Shown here piece after piece: positions 1 to 12,007 of a stretch of DNA of 64,000 bases. The position numbers were made by a program, and so were the translations under genes. Numbering within the stretch: the first letter of the stretch is position 1; every line of letters begins with the position of its first letter. Source of the stretch: Lepidodermella squamata (Eukaryota > Gastrotricha); contig JBLDXI010000003.1 in NCBI GenBank assembly GCA_047495785.1, positions 1,116,001-1,180,000 of the forward strand, in the 5' to 3' direction. Under the pieces are notes generated by a model. It saw only the letters and a program-made list of their open reading frames with translations, made no database searches and had not been told where the DNA came from.

Positions 1-2144
1 GCTGGCTGGTCTCAGCGCTGTCTCTCATCGCTTGTGAACCGTTGTTGCTGCATAAAATTTTCATTACGCCCGATTTTCAAGTCACTGGTGCCTATGCGCT
101 GCGGCTATGCATCGACGGCCGATGGCGCGTCATCATTATAGGTGAGCCATATTTGGGTACCCCGAATCATTTGGATTTTGCGCCAAATTAACACCAAATA
201 CCTTGAAAAAAATGAATATTTTGTTATCTTTATACCGCTCGATATATCGCCATTTTCCAACTTTTTATTACTTTTTCTGTGCTCCCGCGCACTCACACAT
301 CAAACTTCGAGAGTAAATGTCGTAATTTAGGTCAATTTTTTAAGAATTCTCAAATGATCATGAAAAAAAATTAGTCTTTCCGCCTGCTCGGGATCCAACC
401 TGCTTCGTTTTTCGGTAATAATGTTCCCAGACAGAGCTTTTCGCTTGTAACGCTGCCGTTCGGCGCACCCAGATATTTTCGGGCCACCTTACTTATGTTC
501 TCGTAACGTTGTTCGTTAAACTTCCATTTATCATTTATTTAATTGCCCAGACGACCGAATTGATTTAATTCAATTTTCCCATTTCCTTCTAGACGATGTT
601 TTGCCGTGCTATGGCAGCCAAGGCCGTTTGCTGTTCTCGAAAGCGACCCGAAACCAACTCTGGGTACCTCTCATCGAAAAAGCAATGGCAAAATCCTACG
701 GCTGTTACGAATCTCTCGCAGGCGGGCATACGTACGAAGGGCTGAGCGCGTTAACCGGCGAAGCGGTCGAAACTTTCATTCTACCCGAACCGGACGGCGG
801 CGACTCGAAAGAATCGCACGACCCTGAAGATATTTGGATTAAACTCGTCTCTTACCTCGAAGCTCGTTATCTGATAGGTGCAAGTTGCGGCAGACGGTCG
901 ACCTCGGAAGAAATTTACAACTCAGTCGGGCTGATAAACAACCACGCCTATGCAATTCTAGCCGTTCACTCCTCGATAAATCCAGTTGATGGCACGCCGT
1001 TGCGGCTAGTTAAACTACGCAATCCCTGGGGTACGTCAGACTGGAAGGGCGACTGGTGCGATGCGTCGCCACTATGGAAAACCAACTGCCCAAATGACGT
1101 CAAAAACCAACTGGCGCCTTACGGCCAACCCGAGGGCGTATTCTGGATGTCATACCGCGATTTTCTGTTCTATTTCGAGAATGTCGATGTCTGCAAGGTT
1201 CGGCCTGATTGGCGCGAGTACCGCATTTCAGCCGCGTTCCTCCGCCCCCCGTCCGAGTCGGTTGTAGTCGCACTGATTACAGTGGTTGAGACTACGCAGA
1301 TCGAACTGATGCTGCACCAGCACGGCCTGAGGCAAAAGTCGAAATTGAACCGTAGCCCCGTGGATTTGTTCGTTTTGCTATGCTCAGTCCGCCGTGTCGG
1401 GTCGCTGATGCTGCCGGATCGTATTATCGGCACGTCTGGGGCGAGGCGGTTGGATGCGTTTTCGCAGGCTGGCGAGTTCCTCGTGCAGCCGGGGGAGTAT
1501 GCGGTTGTGGTTTTCAGCGCCCATGCTGCGTGTCTGCCGGACTGTGTCAATCGGCTGTACACGTTGTCGGTGCATAGTGCTAAGCCGTTGGTTGTCGACC
1601 CTATCGTTCTGCCGCGCGTCTTCCTCGTCGATGCTATGATCAGCTATGTGCGCAATTTTGGCAAAAAGTATTACGGACCGGGCGATATTGTCGTATCCTA
1701 TGGTGAGTTTTTCTTTTTTTTCCCGAATTTTCCGGCAATGAATACTCTTCTATTCTTTTCCAGTAACATCGCATTTCAGCGGTCTAGCTCTGCTCGTTGA
1801 TAATGGATCTTCTCAGTGGCAAGTCAAGGTCGATTGCGACTGTGAAGGCTCAGAAAACGTTGTTTCAAGCCGGTACACGCTGAAGTCGGTCGATCACATA
1901 CCGCCTGGCCACTGCCAGCTTGTTCAACTGTTAGTTCAACAACCGCTCTTCACATAATTTGTAGGATTTTACGATGTTTTTCTTTAGATTGACGCCTCTT
2001 GAGCCTAGGCAACGCTGGCACGTTGTGCACCATTTGAAGCATGTTGCGACGAATGCGCAGTCGAGAATGGTCATGCAGCCTAGTCGCCCGCCCATCCCCG
2101 ACGATCTCTGCTGGCTACACAATCCTCGTCCTATTTTGAAATGA
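1..2144 (+). CDS. CAPN15: Calpain-15 (SOL-type) cysteine protease, 3' part of gene
   Basis: Intracellular calpain-family cysteine protease; partial, 5' exons lie outside the window. Exons by splice signals and phase: <1-141, 593-1702, 1764-1929, 1988-2144. The window opens in a codon ending GC directly before WLVSALSLIA, which in calpains follows the catalytic Cys, so that Cys codon is cut by the window edge. The catalytic His is in LINNHAYAIL (codon near 942) and the catalytic Asn in KLRNPWG (codon near 1021), followed by the family signature DWKGDW. QLWVPLIEKAMAK and GCYESLAGG match the calpain-15/small optic lobes group better than classical calpains. After about 1190 comes a beta-sandwich-like calpain C-terminal region; no EF-hand domain is visible. 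The stop is TGA at 2142. Assignment to calpain rests on motifs; the calpain-15 subgroup is from family knowledge. Confidence 0.88.
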
Positions 2145-3003
2145 TACCTTTAATCTCAGACTTGTATCGGATTTTTCTTATGATTTTACACGATTTTCGA
2201 TGAAAGCATTCGAGTGGATTTGTTTGAGATAAGTTCCGGGTTTATTTTTCGCTTGCTACTCATGCGGAAACTGCTATTCAAGAAGCCTACCTTACCTGTG
2301 GAAATCTCGATCTTGCGATTTCGCTGAATTGAACATATTTTGCGGTATGAACTCTCAAAGATCTTTCTGTCTACGGTTATTTTGTTCTATTATAATAATT
2401 ATGAAATGAATGTTAATATTTTTCCGGCTTGAGCGGTGTCGATTTTTAGTTTTGAAGGCCTCGGGTGATTTTTTGTCTGATTTATTAAATTTACGTAAAA
2501 TTGTGATGAAACGGGCTTTGTTGCTTTACGGGAATATTTCTGAGACGCTGGAAATGAATGTTTTACGACGACAAACTCTAATGAGAAAGAAAAATTTATT
2601 TGGAAGAATAAAAACTCAGAAAGGCAACGTGTTTCAATGGTCAATGGTGATATACCGAAAATGCAGTTTATTCGCAGTATTCAGTCATCAGTTTTGGCAA
2701 ATTTGAATTCTTAGAGAGAAAGTAGGTCCATCGGCTGGCATTACATGCTCAACACTCGGATAGTTGCAGTATTTTCAAAAATCTGTCATTTCTGAGCTAT
2801 AATGCCTTCTTGGTAATGTTTTCAGTTTGAGAAGCTGCCGTGCGTAGCTCAGAACGCAACTAAAATTATTTTTGATTCTTTGGCAGCAGTTAAAGCAGAA
2901 AGCCACATCGATAACAGTTAAGGTCGAAAGAATGTCACAAAATAAATGTCAATGAATGAATTAGAATGAATAGGAGTTGGTTTTTCAATCCATGTCTCAA
3001 CGA
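2145..3003. other. Intergenic spacer, no gene seen
   Basis: AT-rich spacer between two genes that converge tail to tail (calpain ends at 2144, the lectin gene at 3004). A 98-codon open frame at 2410-2706 has no recognisable domain and no splice context, so I do not call it. Confidence 0.5.
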
Positions 3004-6000
3004 TCAAGATGGAACCCGCTCGCAAAGACCGTAATCGGTAAGGCAACTCGATCGATAAAGATAGCCTTCAATCGGACCATTATAAAGAGTTGCACCTGTG
3101 TGAAAATAAGCCGCAGATCTCAAAACAATTCTAAACATATTTTCGACTTACAAAAATAACGGCTGATTGGCGAATTGAAGAAATCGATAACCGAAGCGTT
3201 GAAAGGCTCGCCTGTGATCCAAGAATAGGCCTGTGATTCAGAACGCTTCGCACCAATGAATGCTTCACGAATTTGGTTCGCGTCGAGTAGATCTTGAGCA
3301 GCCTTGAATGTTACCGGATCCTTAATTGTCGCCAGTGATTTACCTAGATCTCGACAGGCTTGCGCGACTGCGTCTCTGTTGCCGACAGTATGGGTGAGTT
3401 CCAGGCTGGCCGAGGTCTGAAAACACAAGAGTGGTTTACTTCGACATGATTTACAGCTCACTCAATGGTTCACGCAAATGACGGTTTTCCGCTTGGACTG
3501 ATTTTAATGAAAATATGACTGATGACAGCATTAATAGAAGATTATGAGTGTTCAGCTAAAGCATCTCGGATAAAAAATCAAAATAAATCATCGAACGAAA
3601 TTATTGGCCTAGCCTGAATCTGAATGAGTGAATAAAATCCAATTTATCTCGTTAAGAAACGTTGTACTTACATTTCCGCAAAGGCCGGGAAGGTTCCTCC
3701 AGCATGACTGGTCCCAAAAGCCCAAGGAGACCATGCTAACGCCTGCGTAGAAATAATTGAATCAACTTGTTTAGTTCAACTTGACAATCGCCGCAGAAAT
3801 TAGTCATTTTACGCGCGGAAATTGGTCGAATAAAATAGCACTTGCACCGTGAATCAGACCTTAGTTTTTAACGGTGGACTACGGTGTGTATTTGATAGCA
3901 CTTTCCCGCACCGTAGCATTTTTGAAATTCTAAAACTTACTAATTCCTCAACTTTTTCAAACGTTTATTGATACTGGTGATCGATCACTATCGTAAGAAT
4001 ATCACGACGCGAGGGCAAGTCGGGGGGTCACGTGATTAAGGCGCTCAGCGCAAAACTTCCAGAGTTAGTACTAGAACCGTAACATAAAATCGAAAAAGAA
4101 GAAAATGCGCAATATTCTTAATTAATGGGTAACCCAAACCAGGGAAAGCGCGAAAAAGGTTACCAGAGAGGCTATGATACTAGGGTGGTCTAATCGCGTA
4201 AGTTTGGTGAAGTAATCCAATTTAGAGACATTAATGTCACGTGGCTGATTTCAGCAATTCTGTTATAACAACTGAGCGCCTGGCGGAGTCTCCCAGTGAG
4301 TCTCCGTTTGGAACAATAGTAGCCCCGGGAGAGAGCGTTCAGGCGAAACAAACCCGGCCTCATTTGGATTCTCCGTCAGGGCGCCTGGGCTCCGGATGGG
4401 TTCAAATGGGTTCAAAATATAACAGTTGCTCATTTCATGAGACATCGATGCACTCTGGGCGCCTGGCGGAGTCTCCCAGTGAGTCTCCGTTTGGAACAAT
4501 AGTAGCCTCGGGAGAAAGCTGCCAAGGGATGTAATTAGGTACCGTTTGGGAATATCATTTAGCGGAATCAAATACTGGTGAATTTTCTAGAATTATTGAC
4601 ATGCAATAAATATCCTAAAAGCGATTTCAGGCCACTAGAAAATTCTAAAATTTGGTTCCGCAACAGCAAATTTGGTTCCGGTAACAGGAAGACCCATTAC
4701 TGTTTCCTCTGCTTTCGCCTCACCTTGAAATTAAGCTATTGACTGGAAATTATTCGAAGATCTATAATTATTTGAGAAAATTGATGAAAATTCAGTAATA
4801 TTCTACACAATTTGACTTGGTTTCATCCACGTTTGACCACTGTATACATCTGTGGCAAATTTTGGCCGTTGCCTCTCACACGGCGCGCAAATAGCACAGG
4901 GTGATTCTTTGGCGCCCGGGTGCTCCCTATCCGCCTGGTTGATTCTCGACTTCTTCATGTCATCCGATAGCCAAGGGTCTGAATTAGAAGGCAGGCCAAG
5001 CAACGATAAATCTTGCGTCGAACGCGGCCCTATTACGCGCAGTTGAGTCGTAGCGCAAAACACATAGCATCATTGCATACATAGTAAAAATCTTCGCCAT
5101 TGCGCCGGCTTTCTAGAATCATCCTACACTACGCATGGTTTGCGCAAAGTTTTTGAATTATATTGATCTGAAATAAGTCGGCTTTTACGAAAAACGGCCT
5201 CCAACAAAAAATTCGACGGCAAAATTTTTGCGCATAGTTTTTGCAAAATTGTAGAGAGAGTTTGCGATGCATTTTTTCAATAGGCTTATTATCATTTCCT
5301 TGACCACTTTTGCGGACTAAATCATGCAAGAGTTTGATTTGCTTTTCAAGAGATTATTCTTGATTGGCGCCCTCCGAGACGGCGCAACCACCTGCGCGCG
5401 CGCAGCGCTCGAGGACAAATGATATAATATGTGTCGCGTATAAAGCTTATTATTAATAATTTACTCGCGTTCTCTGACGAGAAGGACAATATTGTCCGTC
5501 GGCACTGAAAGGGTTAAGAATAATCTTCGTCTGTACTCGGACCGGAAAATTCAGGTACAATACTTAACATCGCTAGTGCATGGTTGGTATTTTTCAATAG
5601 AAATTGTACAGGCTTCAACATTCAAACGCGCAGCGTATCCCCAATCCGTTTGAAGGCTCTGATTTGGAGTGAACAAATGGCGAACAAATATAGGGAATAA
5701 CAGTAGCTAATTAATTGCTTACATGCGTCCTGTGCCATTATCGCATACCAAAATGGCGGGTCGACTATAACGGGGCTGCCGTCTTCCTCCCATTTGAAAT
5801 CGGCTATTAACCCGATTGTTGCTATCAAAACCGAGCCCATGGCTTGAAAGCACTCAGCGAGTTCGGCCGATGTTGAAAATTTCGCCAGGCGCCCGCCGCC
5901 GTTCTTGCAGGTTTCTTTATGTTGAAATAACGTACCTTGCGAGGGGGTGACGAAGTACCTAGGCAACGGCGTCATATCGGCCATACAAGCGGCATGGTTT

Positions 6001-7840
6001 ACAGCGAAAATTGTCGAGTTTGAATAGATTTTCACCTAAGTATAAGATTAACTGTTTTACTGCGAAGAAGGTAAATTTTGACATGTGACGTATCTACGTC
6101 ACATCATGCATTTTGAGGACTTACAATGGCTGAACCATTGGGACAAATGTTGTAACACTTCTTGCCATTCGACGTGTCGCATTGAACGGCATACTACGAA
6201 AGAAATAAAACGCATAATTCATGTAAACTAAAAGTATGACCTCTCAAAATGTTCTCAGAGAATTGCCAATTTTACTTAGGAAATTACCCAGGATAAGCAG
6301 TTGGCTTTGTTTCGGTAGACACCACTTGAAAATTGAGCTGTTTCACCAACACCCGAGCATCCGGAGCTGCTCAATCGGCAACCAGTGAATGCTCCAGTCG
6401 TAGCATTGAAACAGCGAATATGAGGCTTTACGGAGTCAGAATATGAGGCTGAAAAATACTGAATTAATTCTTCGACCAAGTGGAGAGCTCACTAAATATA
6501 CTGCTGATATTTCGAAGGCAAGCGTCCAAGTTCGAGAATTGCCTGTTCGATATTACCTGATCGCAAATAGAATTGAAAGAAGCATTTTTAATCTTATCTA
6601 ATTTGTTTCATTTTTACCGAATTATTAGGGCAGGAGAATCCACTGGGAACGCAGCTGACAAATTGTTGTGCCGCATCAACGCACGAGTCGAATTTTCCCT
6701 TCTGCGAATTCAAATCGCGTTTTGATTGCCAAAGAAAGACTTAGCGAAAATTTTACCGGGAATGCATTGAACACCGTAGAACAATTCGCGAAATTGATCT
6801 TCAGCGGGAAAAAGCCATTGAAACTGTCACTGACCTGTAATGAAAAAAATTACTTATAAATTACCAAAAACCAAGGTATGCGGGGTCTTTCATATCATGT
6901 ATCATAAGTTTTAACAGAGAGATTCAAAAGAATAAGGGAATACTGTATGGCTAGCCATGGAGAAATAAAATTCCCCCCGATCTGGAATCCCGAGTGAGGT
7001 TGGCGCAGCCAAACGAATCGAAAGCCATAGAGTAATGCTATTCCTACATGCGCACTATTTGGAGCCACTTTTTGGGGTGTTAAAGGGTCATAACCCTGTG
7101 AAAATAGCGTAAAAAATTGAAATAAAAATTCCGCCTTAAAAAATTTAATTCAGCCATAGAGAAATTCAATTTCCCAATGGCTAAATTTAACCACGCGCAT
7201 GTAGGAATATCGATATTTTAAATCGGTGATAGAAAGGCTATGCATTGCCCAGTAAAGCGCTTTGAACAAAAAATGGTTCTCTATTGAATAGGCCATTAAT
7301 TTTTTATTTAATTTTCAGAGGATTATGAGCAGGGTCGGCAACGCAGCCAGTGTCTCAAGGTGCCTGAACAGTAGTGGATGTTTGGTGGATGTTTGTGTTT
7401 GGCTCCGTCCTCAGTTTCAAATCTGATCTCTGTTGAAAAAAAATTAACTAACCTGGACTTCAGTGCCACTCGCACATCCTGGGCTGCCAGGTCGACACGT
7501 CGCTGTGTTTGTGGCGAATCGGTAGCACAATCTAGCAGTCTGCCGTTCGTGGAATCAGTGTCATCGCTGTTAAATTAGTAATTAGGTTACGACTCACCGC
7601 CCTCAGACAAGCAGTTTGATCTGGTTGACTGCCCCCGAGCTGAAAAAGATAATCCATAGCCTATGCACAATGCAGATACTTACAAAAACTTACCTGGTAT
7701 TCACTCAATCGCTGGCAGCCGCTAGGTACTTTTCGGCAATCTGTGAACGAATCGTCGAATTGTGAGAAGCAGCGAGCCCACTGGCCGTTAACCCCAATAT
7801 CGCTAGCGGCGAATAGCAAGACCGTAAGCAAGAAAAGCAT
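3004..7840 (-). CDS. Secreted protein with cysteine-rich modules and two C-type lectin domains
   Basis: Eleven exons join in phase into 461 aa: 7694-7840, 7598-7639, 6757-6834, 6618-6701, 6493-6556, 6288-6448, 6125-6193, 5723-6035, 3672-3742, 3152-3416, 3004-3095. Every junction has GT-AG ends. The start is the ATG at 7840, giving a signal peptide MLFLLTVLLFAASDIGVNG. Residues about 22-215 form repeated Cys modules of the type CF..FTDC..VPSGC, ACLRA.. and FVSCVPSGFSC. Residues about 230-343 are C-type lectin domain 1 (RYF..., GTLFQHKETCKNGGGRLAKF, then CVSMVSLGFWDQSCW...LCG); residues about 346-461 are domain 2 (ACRDLGKSLATIKD, AYSWITGEPFN, SRYFC...SCL...GLCE). Neither shows the EPN or QPD sugar-binding triplet at the usual place, so calcium-dependent sugar binding is doubtful. 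A further open stretch at 7453-7566 with splice-like ends does not fit the phase and was left out. Intron 8 (3743-5722) is 2 kb and repeat-bearing. Confidence 0.8.
4274..4522. repeat. Direct repeat pair inside lectin-gene intron
   Basis: A roughly 60-bp segment beginning GCGCCTGGCGGAGTCTCCCA occurs near 4277 and again near 4461, almost unchanged, about 184 bp apart. It gives the same short frame on both copies but no recognisable protein. The two copies flank a unique spacer and may be remnants of a tandem or insertion duplication. Confidence 0.7.
4640..4700 (+). repeat. End fragment of the TTTGGTTCCGC MITE family
   Basis: The stretch AAAATTTGGTTCCGC, followed by ACAG and a second TTTGGTTCCG, matches the terminal part of the elements at 33291-33518 and 41191-41418. 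Only this end is recognisable here. Confidence 0.5.
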
Positions 7841-8404
7841 TTTCAATAGGTGGGCAACTATTTAAACAGAGGGCAGCTCTATTAGCGATGCCAAAACAAC
7901 TGTCCTACTTGACTATCAACAAGTGTCTCCGAAAATAAATATAAACCGTTTTCATCAGCAATTTTCCACGCCACAGTTGGATATTGCCGATCTATCATTC
8001 TACTATATTCGGAGAAGGATATCCGAAATAATTCCACACGTCAATTGAATTTCAAACCTATTTCCCCCTATTAAAATAACAAAATAAAAATGTGGGTAAT
8101 AATTTGGAGTACATAACGTCGCGTGCTTTATTGTCTCCACGTGCCCGTGTTTATTTCAATGGGTGTTTTTTTTATTCGACCCGGCATGCCCGCACGCGTT
8201 CATATACGCCCGGCCTCGCATGATCGGGCAGCTGCGGGAAAATGGAACGCACGCGATTTGAAGCAGCAGAAATTGCAAAAACACTATATACGTGAACAAG
8301 TAGTGTACGTGATGTCTATTACTGCTGCTGAATAATCACTCAGAAAATTATGAAATAAATGCAAATAATTAGAAAATAATTATGCTCAAAAAGAATTACG
8401 GCAA
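7841..8404. other. Upstream region of lectin gene, no other gene seen
   Basis: On the minus strand a TATA-like TTTAAATA lies near 7858-7866, about 20 bases before the ATG, which is close and would leave a very short leader. The rest is AT-rich without a supportable frame. Confidence 0.35.
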
Positions 8405-8801
8405 ATAATTACCGTACTGCCCGAAAAAAGCCAGCCTCGAATAAATGGCAGCCTCAAATAAATGTCAGAGGTTGGAGGTCGTTCGAAATAATAAATGTCA
8501 GGCCCGAAATAAATGTCAGGTCAATGGCAGGGAGTTTACTGAAGATCACTAATGAGGTCATTATAGCCATTCTGAATGGAGATAATTTCTACTCTTGGAA
8601 AGGTCAGGGACCAATTTTTCGGGTCAAAACAAGTAGAAGTTGAGGAAAATGTATGCCATTTTGGTACATAGGCAAGTTACTAGTCGGTTCGAATAAATAT
8701 AAATGCCAGTCCCTTTTAAATGTCAGGAGTTCATCAATAAAGAGTATGAGTTTGAAAAAAACAAATGTCATGGTTTTTGTTCCGGGCAGTACGGTAATTA
8801 T
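8405..8801. mobile_element. Small terminal-inverted-repeat element (MITE-like)
   Basis: The 19-bp end ATAATTACCGTACTGCCCG at 8405-8423 recurs inverted at 8783-8801. Between the ends, a degenerate AATAAATGTCAGG motif is repeated several times (8450-8525 and again near 8693-8770 in diverged form). There is no coding capacity. I could not see a convincing target-site duplication, so the superfamily is open. Confidence 0.65.
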
Positions 8802-9362
8802 CAACGCCGATAAAATTATCAATTTGATAATGCTTCATTAAACTGCCTTTAATTAATATTTTATTAAGTCCAAATTATTGAATCTTCATCTTTTTCTGAT
8901 TTCGGAGCTTCGGAGCTGCGTTTTAGAACAGTTGCCTAGTACCTGCCTAGTAAACCATGGCGAGTTTCGACAGATTCCCAAAATTTGAATTCAAAATGGC
9001 AGCCTCCGTTCAACATTTTACACAATTTAATGACAATTTGAGACGAAGTGATTAATTGGTGAATGATGGAGAATCGTTTCAAATCAAATTTATCCAGATC
9101 CGAAGCGAGTCGGAAAATGAAATTAAATTATGCGTCGCGAATGGCCTTGACCTTCAGCAGGTTGACCAGGCCTGTTTTAGATATTTTTAATGCTGAAGAT
9201 TTTGCGATCGGAAATCAAACTGAGCTTGATTTCATTAAATCATGCTGTGGATTTAATCCTTCAAAATTCATGGTCATTGAATTGAAGTGTTAAGCATCAA
9301 GTTAGACTGGAATAGTGCGAATAATAATTTCCCTTGGTTTGTGAGCATAAGCATAAATCAGC
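8802..9362. other. Spacer between two mobile elements
   Basis: AT-rich. A 76-codon frame at 9063-9293 shows no domain. The last eight bases, AAATCAGC, are the target duplication of the next element. Confidence 0.4.
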
Positions 9363-9962
9363 GGTTATGTGCGAAAAGAGCAAGCGAAATAAGAGCAATG
9401 ATATATGAGCAATGACATAAGAGCAAAACGAAATAAGAGCAACGAGATAAGAGCAGCGAAATAAGAGCAGAACGACATAAGAGCAATTTAATATAAGAGC
9501 AATATTGTTATTTCTAGTTGCTATATAAATGTTATTCTTTTATGCGGCCATTTTTTCTGTCAAGCTTTCGTCCCACTACCATAAGTTCGCACGCGCCTAA
9601 TCAGTTTTTTTCTGCGAAGAATTGGCAACGAAACCCGCTTATTCGGTTGGCTTCGGGGCTGCTAATGAAAAATAATGAGCAACATCGCGTGCTTGACGCC
9701 ATTTTTTGCCATATCAATGTACCAAAAAATTGCTCTTTTTATTACATTGCTCTTATCTCGTTATGCTCTTATTTCGTTTGCTCTCATATCGCTGCTCTTT
9801 TTTCGCTTGCTCTTAAGTCATACATTTACAGTGTAAATCCAACATAATATAATTGCTCTTATGTCATCTTGCTCTTATCTCGTTGCTCTTATTTCGTTTT
9901 GCTCTTATGTCATTGCTCATATATCATTGCTCTTATTTCGCTTGCTCTTTTCGCAAACAACC
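9363..9962. mobile_element. hAT-like MITE with RAGAGCAA subterminal repeats
   Basis: 600-bp non-autonomous element. The flanking 8-bp target duplication AAATCAGC is present at 9355-9362 and 9963-9970. The ends form an inverted repeat of about 90 bp starting GGTTATGTGCGAAAAGAG, nearly perfect between the arms. Both arms are built from a degenerate 10-13-bp motif (ATAAGAGCAA and variants), about ten copies on the left and more on the right in inverse orientation. An 8-bp target duplication is typical of hAT (also P) elements; clustered subterminal motifs are often transposase binding sites in such families. No transposase is encoded. Confidence 0.85.
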
Positions 9963-9970
9963 AAATCAGC

Positions 9971-10507
9971 TAAGTATAAAAAATCACGAAAATCCGAGTT
10001 ATTAGCACGATCCCGATTACGTTTTTTTACTCGCCCGCGTAGAAGTTGTTTTGATAAAAAAATGTTTTCAGCCAGCCCGCACAGCCCGGATTTTTTTATT
10101 GCTCGTCCGCACAATCCGCCGGATCTCCCCGGGCGCACTGGGGAATAAAAAAAACACCCAATCGAGCTGTCCATTTACAGTCGAGACGTCCAGAAAAGCG
10201 GTCGATTGACAATTCACCACGCGATTCAGTTTCGCGTGTTTGTTCGCAACGCCACCGTGAAAACGGTTTGAGAGTCGATCTCACGATTGATTACGCAATG
10301 CTTTCGCTAAAATACCCTTATTTCTCTTTGCCGACCACGGTATTAGTTCTTCTTATTAGTTCCAGAGTAAATTGCATCAAGAAATATTGGCCAGCAAGGC
10401 TAACTCGTCGTGACGATTCGGCAATAGCTAACAGGCCAGCGGTTGAGACAAATCGTGTAACACAGGTTTAAGCAAAACTTTTAATTCAGTAATGTCACCT
10501 AAGCGGT
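9971..10507. other. Spacer, nothing recognised
   Basis: Short open frames on both strands (for example 9861-10148 and 10096-10284) lack domains and overlap the preceding element or each other. No gene is called. Confidence 0.4.
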
Positions 10508-10515
10508 GATAATTG

Positions 10516-11317
10516 CTTGGGACTAATACTGTATGGACTCGACACTAGCCACTTTTCTGCTGGACAGGAAAAAATCAATAATTTCGATGCGAGAAAATCA
10601 CATGAAAAAATGTGTTTTTTTTACGCATTAAAGGCACCATTTTTACGCATCCGCCCGTTACAAAGCAAAAAACAGGACAAGTTTCACGAGAGTACCGTAT
10701 GGGCAAGTCATGCCGATAGATACAGACTTAATTTTTATGAATATAGATAGCTCAAGTCACGATCTTTGCAACAGTGCCAAATTCAAAATTTTATGACTTC
10801 GCTGTGATTTTACATTGAATTTTACACAGAAATTGCCATTTTTGAGGAAATAAAAAATGGCAAAAAATTATTCAATGAGTCATGAATATTCTCTCGTATT
10901 TTTTTCTGAATATATCAGCGTAAATAATTCGGTTCTATTTTTAGAAATTTTTGCTCATTCTGTCAGAAACATCAATTTAGCTAAGTAAATTCAGCACCCA
11001 TGTCATGGTCATGTCAGTATGTCATGGTTTATACCGTTACAAAGGTCCTCTCATGTAGAATTCGGCTATGTAAAATTAAATGCGATCCGAAATAAAGGTA
11101 AGGTGTGATACGGTACCAACGGGACGAGACTTCGATTCTTCCCAATGTAATGGTCGCATGCGTAAAAGAGGTTCTCATAAAACGTCATTTTGCGATTTTT
11201 TTCTCGCGATTTTTGAACGACTTTACGATCACGATTCTTCGGACGGTTTTTTGCGTCCAGCAGGATTTTAATGGAGAGATGCTAGCAGTGTCGAGTCCAT
11301 ACAGTATTAGTCCCAAG
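10516..11317. mobile_element. hAT-like MITE, 802 bp
   Basis: The 8-bp target duplication GATAATTG is found at 10508-10515 and 11318-11325. The ends match as inverted repeats over 31 bp, beginning CTTGGGACTAATACTGTATG. The internal sequence is AT-rich and has no transposase. The frames inside it (10517-10750, 11080-11326) are products of the element, not genes. The end sequence differs from that of the 9363 element, so this is a separate family. Confidence 0.85.
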
Positions 11318-11456
11318 GATAATTGAGCAGTTTACACTTCAGCAACTGTCACTTTTGCAGCTCTTTTTTTAATATGGTTTTTAACATGATGATGCTAATG
11401 TTCCGCAAATCATTGATGTCCTAATCCTATTATAAAGACTTTCCAACGCATCAACG

Positions 11457-11870
11457 CACTGTTTTTGCTATCGCAGTCGTTGTTCTGCTCGGACTCGGTT
11501 GGTTTCAGATTTCATCAGTCGGCCGCGGTAGATATGTAGTCCTTTGTTTTTCCTTTAGCTTACACCGAAGCCAAGGTCTGGAATGTCGAGTCGAAAGAGA
11601 TGTATCGCTAAATTCTAAATTCTAAATTCAAATATTTATTGTTCGTTGACATCATATAAACAGGGGAGACGAAATAATTGAAAGATATCAACGACGCGGG
11701 GTCGCAAGATTACATGCGCTTGCCGGCGGCAGTGCGCTGTGGACACAAGTGGACGCAACTACCATAAGAGCGTCACTGCTTCGGTGAGCCGATCCTTCGA
11801 GAATAAGAAGGCTTTCAGCAAGGGACGTGCCTTCCCGATGAAGAAGCGCCACGGCAAGAAGTTCGGCCGT
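11457..11870 (+). pseudogene. Broken third copy of the small Lys-rich secreted protein gene
   Basis: The region near 11457-11502 matches exon 1 of the intact genes (CTATCGCAGTCGTTGTTCTG) but has lost the ATG. The intron is present and exon 2 resumes near 11562. At about 11612 the coding sequence is interrupted by some 140 bp of unrelated sequence, then continues at about 11753 (AACTACCATAAGAGCGTCAC) up to 11870. There it stops abruptly in the middle of the KKFGR segment at the point where the duplicated unit of the next copy begins. Loss of start, internal insertion and truncation make it a pseudogene. Confidence 0.8.
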
Positions 11871-11907
11871 ATGGTGGCAGTTACGCCTTAAAAATTCCGA
11901 TCTTGGG

Positions 11908-11914
11908 TATAAAA
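11908..11914 (+). promoter_or_regulatory. TATA box of secreted-protein gene, copy 1
   Basis: TATAAAA lies 94 bases before the ATG at 12008, a fitting distance for a TATA promoter with a 60-70-base leader. It is conserved in copy 2 at 17185. Confidence 0.6.
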
Positions 11915-12007
11915 GAGCAAGCGACTCCAGTGGAATTTCATCCGCAATCAGTTCTAATATTTAAATAAGCTCTTTTCTCTTTTCCAATCGAATCCTCTAC
12001 CATCAAA

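Noticed and set aside
1170-1562. 130-codon minus-strand frame
   Set aside because: Antisense to the calpain exon, which carries clear family motifs.
7453-7566. Extra candidate exon of the lectin gene with good splice ends
   Set aside because: Its only open frame needs a phase that neither neighbouring exon provides; skipping it gives a fully consistent gene and a junction homologous to another module.
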